NCBI GenBank assembly: GCA_037969235.1
Contig: JBBKXA010000062.1
Coordinates: forward strand, 1 to 5,670
Source: TMED27 sp037969235
GTDB lineage: Bacteria; Pseudomonadota; Alphaproteobacteria; Micavibrionales; Micavibrionaceae
Length of the DNA stretch: 5,670 bases
Reading direction: 5' to 3'
Of the stretch, positions 1 through 4,786 are shown in pieces. The notes beneath the pieces are model-generated. The model worked only from the letters and a program-made list of their open reading frames with translations. It had not been told where the DNA came from and searched no databases. Made by a program: the position numbers and the translations under genes. Each line of letters begins with the position of its first letter. The stretch's first letter is position 1.

Positions 1-95
1 ATAGCCTCTGTATCGTCAAGGGCATGGAGAGCTGGGTGATCAAGATCACTGCTGGTGACAAAGAGTTCTGGCTGGCTGATAAATGGTTTTTGCAT
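1..95 (-). CDS. Partial CDS, N-terminus of an unrecognised protein (runs off left edge)
   Basis: A minus-strand frame starts at ATG 93-95 and stays open to the window edge (31 codons). It begins MQKPFISQPELF and continues with an acidic stretch containing SDLDHPALHALDD. I do not recognise the family. The start is uncertain. No Shine-Dalgarno lies just upstream of the ATG, but in the same frame a TTG at 108-110 sits nine bases after AAAGG (120-124) and would add five residues; the frame is closed by TAA further upstream. The gene lies 55 bp after the stop of the preceding membrane-protein gene, on the same strand, so it is probably the fifth gene of the coupling-protein operon. The opposite strand has a competing open frame (3-137), so coding here is likely but unproven. 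Confidence 0.4.
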   Translation of the reverse strand, partial: MQKPFISQPELFVTSSDLDHPALHALDDTEA

Positions 96-150
96 GACCA
101 AAGATACCAAATATTCTTGCCTTTGGGAATCTTATAGTTATGCTGAGGTC

Positions 151-486
151 TCACTTTAAGAGTGATGTGGCTACACCAAATTTCTGGCGGTATAAATCTT
201 TGATCTGCTGTAGCGCGGGATTAATTTTTTCCTCTTCCCTGAGGCTTTGCTTGCGGGTTGCAAAAAACAACGAAACAATTTTATCTCCCAATGGCGATAC
301 GGATATGAGCAAAGCCGTGATAAGGATCGCTGTAGCCCATAAAAGCGAATTCAAAAACAATGGAATGTCGAGACTCATGCTTCCGCCTTGGAAAGCATCA
401 CGGATTGAATATAAGAAAGAGGCCATAAAAAGACATGAAAAACATGTCAAAAATACCAACATTGCCGCGCGTAAAAAATTCATCAT
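151..486 (-). CDS. Small two-helix membrane protein, hypothetical
   Basis: A 111-residue protein with two predicted membrane helices, at about residues 6-27 and 44-64. A charged, probably helical cytoplasmic tail follows (about 77-111, with RKQSLREEEK near its start). I recognise no family. It follows the other small membrane-protein gene by 36 bp on the same strand and is probably its operon partner. Its start is notable: ATG 484-486 lies in an ATGATG within a 48-bp copy of the 3' end of the coupling-protein gene, so the ATG overlaps the TGA of a vestigial minigene, just as the preceding gene's ATG overlaps the real coupling-protein stop. AGGA in the repeat lies about 10 bases upstream and could serve as ribosome site. 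An accessory role at the inner membrane beside the coupling protein is inferred from position only. Confidence 0.7.
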   Translation of the reverse strand: MMNFLRAAMLVFLTCFSCLFMASFLYSIRDAFQGGSMSLDIPLFLNSLLWATAILITALLISVSPLGDKIVSLFFATRKQSLREEEKINPALQQIKDLYRQKFGVATSLLK

Positions 487-530
487 ATCTTGCTCATCCT
501 CGCTTTCATTTTAGTGACTTTATTACCCTC
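483..530 (-). repeat. Copy B of a 48-bp direct repeat (remnant coupling-protein tail)
   Basis: This segment matches 843-890 at 43 of 48 positions, exactly 360 bp away. On the minus strand it reads EGNKVTKMKARMSKI and then a TGA, which is the C-terminus of the coupling protein with one changed residue. Four of the five differences are synonymous third-base changes (GGC/GGT, ACA/ACT, GCA/GCG, AGA/AGG). Here the tail is not joined to any coupling-protein body, only to the 3' end of the 523-846 gene in another frame. ATG 507-509 to TGA 483-485 forms an eight-codon minigene that overlaps the start codon of the next gene. Confidence 0.9.
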
Positions 531-846
531 TGATAAAAATAACCAGAAACACAGGGATTGCTAATAATGCCATACAGAAAAATGCCAACAAAAACTCTAG
601 AAACAAATGAAGATAAAATTTTCTTTTTGAATCATAATCTCTCTCAACATATCTACGCTCTCGATAGGTTTTTGAAAACAGAACACGAAAAGGTGCAACA
701 AACGCACTAAATAACCATAGTGCTTCCTCAAAAAAATGTGGTGCCCTTATTATATTTATTGGATTGTCCCAAATCATTAAGGCAATTATAGCAACGAACG
801 CAAAAGGTATACCAACAATCAATAGTAAAACTTCATTATATGTCAT
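523..846 (-). CDS. Small membrane protein, hypothetical, coupled to the coupling protein gene
   Basis: A 107-residue protein with hydrophobic segments at about residues 5-26, 39-58 and 79-104. A strongly charged loop (about 57-77, containing YRERRYVERDYDSKRK) lies between the second and third. I recognise no family. Its ATG (844-846) overlaps the TGA of the coupling-protein gene (843-845) as ATGA, so translation is probably by reinitiation; no good independent ribosome site is visible. It stops at TAA 523-525, inside the second copy of the coupling-protein tail, so its last residues are read from repeat sequence in a different frame. That raises the possibility that its natural C-terminus was altered by the event that made the repeat. 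A role with the coupling protein at the inner membrane is inferred from the operon. Confidence 0.75.
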   Translation of the reverse strand: MTYNEVLLLIVGIPFAFVAIIALMIWDNPINIIRAPHFFEEALWLFSAFVAPFRVLFSKTYRERRYVERDYDSKRKFYLHLFLEFLLAFFCMALLAIPVFLVIFIRG

Positions 847-890
847 ATCTTGCTCATTCTTGCTTTCATTTTTGTGACTTTATTGCCCCC
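843..890 (-). repeat. Copy A of the 48-bp direct repeat (genuine coupling-protein 3' end)
   Basis: These are the last 15 codons and the stop of the coupling-protein gene (GGNKVTKMKARMSKI, TGA). The stretch reappears at 483-530 with 43 of 48 identities. The match ends sharply at the TGA side, where bases 841-842 and 481-482 differ. It also decays rapidly upstream, unless a one-codon gap is allowed, in which case weak similarity (FFFSKGG against LFLSEG) continues a little further. Confidence 0.9.
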
Positions 891-2618
891 TTTAGAAAAG
901 AAAAAAGCCTCACCTGTTTTTAGACTTTTAATATCATCAGGGTGGGCGATAAAGCCCCGCGTTCTTCTTACCGTTCCCATATGCGTTGGGCCAACTTGGC
1001 TGACTTGCGCTGTATATTCTAACGTATTTCTTGTGCCCATCATCGCCGCTAATTTCTCCGCATCTTCTGGTGAATTTTGACGATGTAGAATGAAGTTATT
1101 ACAGTTTCCAACGACCTGATTAATAAAATGATCAGCGTTTTCTTTACGGCCTGATGCAATATCAGACAGGCTTTGCGTGCATAGCACGGCATGAATACCT
1201 GCACTGCGCCCCATATTAATCACGTTTAAAACTTGCTCCCCCGCAAAGACAGAAAACTCATCAAAGATCACATACACGTCTTTTTGATTTGAATTAGAAA
1301 GGCTCTGCGCCATTGTTGCCTTCAAATCATTCACAATCAAACGCCCCAATGTTTTAGACATTGCGGGAAATTCCAAAGCAGGCAGACAAAAATACGCCAC
1401 GCCATTATTGGCAATGACATCCTCTAACGTTAAAACAGGCTTGCCGTCTTCCACTTCAAACAACGCGCCTATTTCAGAGGAGGTAAAATTACGAATTTCT
1501 GCGACGAGACTTTCAATGCTTTTGGAAGCTTGGTCTTGGTTATTGAGCTCATCCATGAGTTTCTGAGCGTTCGGTATATTTGCCTCATGCTGACGTACCA
1601 AAGATTTAAGCTTTTTTAAATCAAGGTTTTCAGACAGGCTTTGAAGATTGCACGGTATATCGCACAGCTCCATGACTTTAAAGACGCATTGCAAATAGCC
1701 TTCGGCTAGTTTTTTATAGTGTTCCTCGCTCCATTCCCGCAGCTCAATAATGCGGTCTTTCTTGGACGTGAACCCTCCCGTTGATAAAGGATTATAAGAT
1801 AAGCTATCGCCTTTCATCGCAAATATCGAGACGGGCTTATCGCGCAACTGCCCGTAGCGGGCAACGCGAGAAGCCAGATCATAATCACCTTTACCATCAA
1901 TATAAATAAGAGGAATGCCTCGGTTAATTGCACTTTCAACAATATTGCAAACCGTCACTGTTTTACCAGAACCCGTCGTGCCAAGCACCAGCGTATGCTG
2001 GTTTGCGCATTTGTCGCTTAATTCAATCGGACGAGCGTACCGATCAGCTCCGATCAAAGAACCCTTCGAGGTCTCTGCGGGTCTTTGATTAGTTAATTTG
2101 GAGGAAAGGTCACCGACCTTTCCGTGGTTTTTATTCATTTGTTTTTGTCGCTTGAGATGTCCAAGCGGATTTTTGAAAAAATGTTGGAAGACAGAAAAAA
2201 GCAATGTCCCGCAGAATAGTCCTGCGGGAAGATATGAAAGCCAAAGTTTTGGGGTTATTAAGCCTTGTCCCCATTGAGTACTCAATGCAGATAAAAAGGC
2301 GCTGAATTCACCGCCTTTAAAAATAAGATCAAAAATATTGGGCGGTAAAACCGCGCCGTAAAAATTATGATTGGTTAAAATAGGGAGCGTAAGCCAGCCT
2401 ATGAGGCTTTGATGCACAATCATTCCCACGACTGTTGAAAGGGCGCACAACCCTAATGCTATTTTAGGCTGTGTGCGCAATATGCTGAGAAATACAAAAC
2501 TTAAAATAATGATGCTCAGAACGACTGAGCCAAGAAGCATGATCAAGACAAAGGCAATACATCCAAAAAGTGCATAAGTAACTTGCTCGTTTTCACTCAT
2601 TTTTGTATCGCCGCTCAT
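843..2618 (-). CDS. Type IV coupling protein (TraD/TraG/VirD4-like DNA-transfer ATPase)
   Basis: A 591-residue membrane-anchored P-loop ATPase of the VirD4/TraD/TrwB class, which feeds DNA or protein substrates to a type IV secretion channel at the inner membrane. Visible features are an N-terminal hydrophobic domain with strong segments at about residues 14-46, 52-70 and 126-147; a Walker A motif GTTGSGKT at 213-220; a Walker B VYVIFDEF at 448-455 (D453, E454); and the downstream LCTQSLSD motif at 479-486, characteristic of FtsK/HerA-like coupling ATPases. Helical inserts lie between the Walker motifs. The length fits the family. The ATG at 2616-2618 is chosen because it overlaps the upstream gene's stop (ATGA) and follows a GGGGG run by seven bases; Met7 is an alternative. 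The gene also overlaps its downstream neighbour by four bases. Its 3' end is duplicated 360 bp downstream. A HerA/FtsK-type role unrelated to conjugation is less likely given the replication-relaxation neighbour. Confidence 0.92.
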   Translation of the reverse strand: MSGDTKMSENEQVTYALFGCIAFVLIMLLGSVVLSIIILSFVFLSILRTQPKIALGLCALSTVVGMIVHQSLIGWLTLPILTNHNFYGAVLPPNIFDLIFKGGEFSAFLSALSTQWGQGLITPKLWLSYLPAGLFCGTLLFSVFQHFFKNPLGHLKRQKQMNKNHGKVGDLSSKLTNQRPAETSKGSLIGADRYARPIELSDKCANQHTLVLGTTGSGKTVTVCNIVESAINRGIPLIYIDGKGDYDLASRVARYGQLRDKPVSIFAMKGDSLSYNPLSTGGFTSKKDRIIELREWSEEHYKKLAEGYLQCVFKVMELCDIPCNLQSLSENLDLKKLKSLVRQHEANIPNAQKLMDELNNQDQASKSIESLVAEIRNFTSSEIGALFEVEDGKPVLTLEDVIANNGVAYFCLPALEFPAMSKTLGRLIVNDLKATMAQSLSNSNQKDVYVIFDEFSVFAGEQVLNVINMGRSAGIHAVLCTQSLSDIASGRKENADHFINQVVGNCNNFILHRQNSPEDAEKLAAMMGTRNTLEYTAQVSQVGPTHMGTVRRTRGFIAHPDDIKSLKTGEAFFFSKGGNKVTKMKARMSKI

Positions 2619-3244
2619 CGTAGAGCCCCCGCTGACTCATGCGGTATTTCTTTGACCTTTATAAAATCAAAGCCTTTTGCGGCTTTTGATATGGCGCGAA
2701 CAACTTCCCTATTATCTGTGAAATACCACACTTCTTTAACGCTGAGATTACCGCCGTAATCATGGATGATGCTTTGTATCCGCGCTCTTGATTTTACTGA
2801 CAGCTCTAATTCAATCGCAATCGGCTTATCTTCCCCAATGGTTAAAAACCCATCGGCTATATGCCCAAGCTGCCCAACGCCGCTTAAACCTTCATCGTGG
2901 CGAATGCGACGATCTGGCTGGAATGAACCGCCTGTATCGCGCTCTAACATCAAAGCTAAATCTATAAGCTTAAAATCATGTCTGAATGTTCCGAGATTGA
3001 CGTACTTTAACGGCAGTATCCCATCGCCGCATGCTAACATGCCCTGCTTTGTTAATTTATGGATTCTCGCTTGCCCATGCAAAATACGCTCGCGCTTTAA
3101 ATATCCACCATCAACGAGTTTTTTTAATCTGACATAGGCCGCCGTTTTACCGACCTTCATAAATGCCTGTATCTGCTCCGCACTCGCAAACCCAAAACCG
3201 TTAATCCATTTCAATATATCCGCATCACGCTCCTGAAATATCAT
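2615..3244 (-). CDS. Replication-relaxation family protein (winged helix plus nuclease-like core)
   Basis: A 209-residue protein resembling the Replic_Relax family, known from plasmids and integrative elements and linked to plasmid replication and DNA relaxation or mobilisation. Residues 1-75 look like a winged helix-turn-helix (SAEQIQAFMK, then VGKTAAYVRLKKLVDGGYLK). The core contains HIADGFL (128-134), IAIELELSVKSRARI (142-156) and a conserved-looking Y163. D131, E145/E147 and K151 are spaced like a PD-(D/E)xK nuclease active site; this is a pattern reading, not proof of catalysis. It is the first gene of the operon and overlaps the coupling-protein gene by four bases, which fits a DNA-binding partner that presents substrate to the coupling protein. 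ATG 3242-3244 is the first usable start. Its ribosome site is poor (GGGG about 11 bases upstream), possibly because the leader contains almost no C. Confidence 0.82.
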   Translation of the reverse strand: MIFQERDADILKWINGFGFASAEQIQAFMKVGKTAAYVRLKKLVDGGYLKRERILHGQARIHKLTKQGMLACGDGILPLKYVNLGTFRHDFKLIDLALMLERDTGGSFQPDRRIRHDEGLSGVGQLGHIADGFLTIGEDKPIAIELELSVKSRARIQSIIHDYGGNLSVKEVWYFTDNREVVRAISKAAKGFDFIKVKEIPHESAGALR

Positions 3245-3269
3245 ACTAACAAACGCCCCAACAAATCCG

Positions 3270-3395
3270 TAATATTATCCCCAAACCTTCACACCCATAT
3301 AATAACTTACAACACCACACCCAAAACCCCAAAATAAAAAACCAAACAACATAACCTCACAAACATCATACACAATCAACATTCACATCACTTCT
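3270..3395. other. G-free (plus strand) leader tract upstream of the operon
   Basis: Most of the 150-bp gap between the operon and the IS is this tract. There is no G on the plus strand from 3270 to 3395, and only two between the operon start codon and 3270 (3255 and 3269). The tract is A- and C-rich with several CCCC/CCC runs. Read as the operon's sense strand it has no C, but has GGGG and GGG runs separated by short T-rich loops (about 3279-3296 and 3309-3332). The tract ends at the first base of the IS. I found no iteron-like direct repeats and no ORF in it. Confidence 0.9.
3274..3302 (-). promoter_or_regulatory. Weak candidate promoter for the coupling-protein operon
   Basis: On the minus strand GATAAT (3274-3279) matches the sigma-70 -10 consensus at five of six positions and lies about 30 bases before the first gene's ATG. 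Seventeen bases upstream is TTATAT (3297-3302), which matches the -35 consensus at only three of six. The AT-rich sequence makes chance matches likely. The real promoter may be elsewhere in the G-free tract, or may have been displaced by the IS. Confidence 0.2.
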
Positions 3396-3419
3396 GACCT
3401 AGCCCCCGAAAGTTGGTCC
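3395..3419 (+). repeat. Left terminal inverted repeat (IRL) of the IS
   Basis: TGACCTAGCCCCCGAAAG and the following bases pair with the reverse complement of the right end: 18 of 24 positions match if one extra T/A in the left end (base 3401) is treated as a gap. The outermost TGACCT and the following GCCCC are the best-conserved blocks, as is common in IS407-group ends. Confidence 0.8.
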
Positions 3420-3459
3420 ATTACTTAAGTTAGTTTTTGGTTTATAACGTCTTTATTGA

Positions 3460-3465
3460 AAGGAG
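3460..3465 (+). promoter_or_regulatory. Ribosome binding site of orfA
   Basis: AAGGAG sits seven bases before ATG 3473. It decides the start: an in-frame TTG at 3437 would add 12 residues but has no such site. A TATAAC at 3443-3448 could be a -10 box, but no convincing -35 accompanies it. Confidence 0.8.
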
Positions 3466-3472
3466 ACATATT

Positions 3473-3754
3473 ATGAGCCGAGGCAAACGCTATAGTGCGG
3501 AACAAATCATTAAAATACTGCGAGAGGTCGAGATTTACAGCGGTCAGGGTAAGACTATGGCGCAGGCTGTTCGATCGTGCAGCATATCAGAGCAGACGTA
3601 TTATCGTTGGCGCAAGGAATATGGCGGTATCAACATTGATCAGGCTCGGCGTTTCAAGGATATGGAGCAAGAGAATATGCGGCTTCGTAGAGCTGTATCG
3701 AACTTGACGCTCGATAAGCTTATTCTTGAGGAGGCTCTTTCGGGAAAGCCTTAA
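3473..3754 (+). CDS. IS3-family transposase OrfA (DNA-binding subunit)
   Basis: A 93-residue protein beginning MSRGKRYSAEQIIKILREVE, a typical OrfA of IS407-type elements. An N-terminal helix-turn-helix (about residues 6-48, ending in SEQTYYRWRKEYGG) would bind the IS ends. A C-terminal heptad pattern (about 61-88, containing MRLRRAVSNLTLDKLILEE) would form the leucine zipper used for multimerisation. The ATG is supported by AAGGAG seven bases upstream. It stops at TAA 3752-3754, after the -1 frameshift heptamer at 3742-3748. Alone it would act as a regulator; shifted, it forms the N-terminal part of OrfAB. Confidence 0.93.
   Translation: MSRGKRYSAEQIIKILREVEIYSGQGKTMAQAVRSCSISEQTYYRWRKEYGGINIDQARRFKDMEQENMRLRRAVSNLTLDKLILEEALSGKP
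3742..3748 (+). promoter_or_regulatory. Programmed -1 frameshift heptamer joining orfA to orfB
   Basis: G GGA AAG is in the X XXY YYZ form with respect to the orfA frame (codons GGA and AAG). It lies within the overlap of the two frames: the orfB frame is open from 3730 and orfA stops at 3754. A slip here would read GGG AAA and then GCC, giving a fused OrfAB of 399 residues. A weak hairpin can be drawn downstream (CCCG 3756-3759 with CGGG 3784-3787, plus CC/GG inside), starting about seven bases after the heptamer, a normal distance. Function is inferred from position and family habit. Confidence 0.65.
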
Positions 3755-3777
3755 GCCCGTCCGCGCGTCGTGAGTGT

Positions 3778-4671
3778 GTGGATCGGGTGAAAGATAAGCT
3801 TGGCGTAAGTGAGCGCCGCGCTTGCAACGTTGTGGGTCAAGCCCGATCCACGCACCGCCGTGCCATCGTAAAACGCAACGATGAAGACGCACTCACGCAG
3901 GCGATTATCAGGCTTGCCGGTGAGTATGGGCGCTATGGCTATCGTAGAGTTACGGCGCTTCTACATGCAGAAGGCTGGCATGTAAATCATAAACGTGTGG
4001 CGCGTATTTGGCGGCGCGAGGGGTTGAAAGTTCCACTAAAGCAGCCCAAGCGCGGGCGCTTGTGGCTGAATGACGGCTCTTGCATGCGCTTGCGCCCAAG
4101 CTGGAAGGATCATGTCTGGGCGTATGATTTTGTGCATGATCGCACGCGTGATGGGCGTTCGTTCAGAATGCTGACCATTATTGATGAGTATAGTCGCGAA
4201 TGTCTGGCGATTGTGACAAAGCGTAAACTCAAGAGCGGCGATGTGCTGGAGGCTTTGGAAAACCTGTTCATTGATCGCGGAATGCCCGATCATATTCGCA
4301 GTGATAATGGCGCAGAATTTACGGCGATTGCTGTGCGTGAATGGCTTGAAAAAATGGATGTCAAGCCGACCTATATCGAACCAGGCAGCCCGTGGGAGAA
4401 TGGCTATAACGAAAGCTTCAACGGCAAGTTGCATGATGAATTATTGGATCGGGAGATATTTACAACGCTGCATGAAGCGCAAGTGTTGATTGAACGATGG
4501 CGCGTACATTACAACACAAAGCGTCCGCACAGTTCATTGGGCTACAAGCCGCCAGCACCACAAACTATCTTGCCAAATCCATCAAGAATGGCCTACACTA
4601 CGCTCCAGCCCTCCTTGATGGAGGAGCACAACCACGACCAGAGACTAACTCTGAAACTGGTACCACTATGA
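3778..4671 (+). CDS. IS3-family transposase OrfB (DDE catalytic domain)
   Basis: A 297-residue retroviral-integrase-type catalytic subunit, numbered from the first possible start, GTG 3778. The DDE triad is D117 (WAYDFVHD), D176 (RSDNGAEF) and E212 (GYNESFNGKL), with exactly 35 residues between the second Asp and the Glu, the IS3 DD(35)E signature. An HTH_21-like helical region precedes it (about 35-85, containing YGYRRVTALL). The C-terminal HYNTKRPHSSLGYKPP is typical of the family. The GTG has no good ribosome site, and the frame is open back to 3730 without an ATG, so the natural product is probably OrfAB made by frameshifting at 3742-3748. The stop lies 11 bp inside the right end of the IS. 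Confidence 0.95.
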   Translation: MDRVKDKLGVSERRACNVVGQARSTHRRAIVKRNDEDALTQAIIRLAGEYGRYGYRRVTALLHAEGWHVNHKRVARIWRREGLKVPLKQPKRGRLWLNDGSCMRLRPSWKDHVWAYDFVHDRTRDGRSFRMLTIIDEYSRECLAIVTKRKLKSGDVLEALENLFIDRGMPDHIRSDNGAEFTAIAVREWLEKMDVKPTYIEPGSPWENGYNESFNGKLHDELLDREIFTTLHEAQVLIERWRVHYNTKRPHSSLGYKPPAPQTILPNPSRMAYTTLQPSLMEEHNHDQRLTLKLVPL

Positions 4672-4682
4672 GGGGCAGGTCA
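4659..4682 (-). repeat. Right terminal inverted repeat (IRR) of the IS
   Basis: The reverse complement begins TGACCTGCCCC, the expected IS3/IS407 terminal sequence, and matches the left end at 18 of 24 positions with one gap. It overlaps the last codons and the stop of orfB. Confidence 0.8.
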
Positions 4683-4707
4683 AGGCATTGGGGTGAGTTC
4701 TGGCAGA

Positions 4708-4735
4708 GTGATCAATTTACTAGAAAATTGATCGC
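4708..4735. repeat. Inverted repeat, AT-rich hairpin
   Basis: GATCAATTT (4710-4718) and AAATTGATC (4725-4733) are perfect nine-base arms around a six-base loop; a T-G wobble and a G-C pair extend the stem to 4708 and 4735. It lies about 52 bp past the stop codon of the beta-helix gene. It lacks a U-run on the minus strand (next bases ACTCTGCC), so it is not a standard intrinsic terminator. It could be a protein-binding site, an mRNA 3'-end stabiliser, or a remnant of another mobile element. Confidence 0.6.
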
Positions 4736-4741
4736 CTCTCG

Positions 4742-4775
4742 GAGCATGATAAGTGTTAGTACGGAAACTATGCTC
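4742..4775. repeat. Short inverted repeat with a long loop
   Basis: GAGCAT (4742-4747) and ATGCTC (4770-4775) pair across 22 bases. It is just past the 3' end of the beta-helix gene and next to the AT-rich hairpin. It may contribute to a transcript end, but six-base arms this far apart are weak evidence. Confidence 0.3.
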
Positions 4776-4786
4776 GATTGATTATT

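Larger units (their letters stand above)
3395..4682 (+). mobile_element. IS3-family insertion sequence, IS407-type, complete
   Basis: A 1288-bp element bounded by imperfect inverted repeats starting TGACCT and ending AGGTCA. It contains orfA (HTH and leucine-zipper protein) and orfB (DDE integrase-type transposase) in overlapping -1 frames, as is usual in the IS3 family. Length, protein motifs and termini fit the IS407 group. Both ORFs are intact and the triad is complete, so it may be active. The flanking four bases are CTTC on the left (3391-3394) and AGGC on the right (4683-4686), so no target duplication is visible. The element is noticeably more GC-rich than its surroundings and points opposite to all other genes in the window. 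It separates the coupling-protein operon from the beta-helix gene. Confidence 0.93.
4683..4786. other. Intergenic region between the IS and the beta-helix gene
   Basis: A 104-bp stretch between the right end of the IS and the stop codon of the beta-helix gene. It contains two inverted repeats, listed separately, and no convincing gene. There is no sequence similarity that I can see to the 150 bp on the other side of the IS. Confidence 0.7.

Noticed and set aside
3..137. Plus-strand open frame from the left edge to TAG 135-137 as the end of a gene
   Set aside because: The opposite strand offers an open frame in line with the operon and with a plausible start. The plus frame contains nothing I recognise. 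It remains possible.
140..514. Plus-strand open frame opposite the 151-486 membrane protein
   Set aside because: It has no ribosome site or recognisable domain, and it mirrors a minus-strand gene that has membrane helices and fits the operon order.
3270..3395. Iteron-type replication origin or defined oriT
   Set aside because: Only biased composition is visible. I found no repeated iterons, no recognisable nic site and no DnaA-box-like motif.
3437..3472. Upstream TTG start for orfA, adding 12 residues
   Set aside because: The ATG at 3473 has AAGGAG at ideal spacing and gives the usual OrfA N-terminus (MSRGKRYSAEQ).
4710..4733. Intrinsic terminator of the beta-helix gene
   Set aside because: The stem is AT-rich and is not followed by a U-run on the minus strand; on the plus strand it is followed by GCCTCTC.
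4497..4781. Plus-strand open frame running from orfB across the right end of the IS
   Set aside because: It overlaps the well-supported transposase in another frame and its extension beyond the IS shows no recognisable protein feature.
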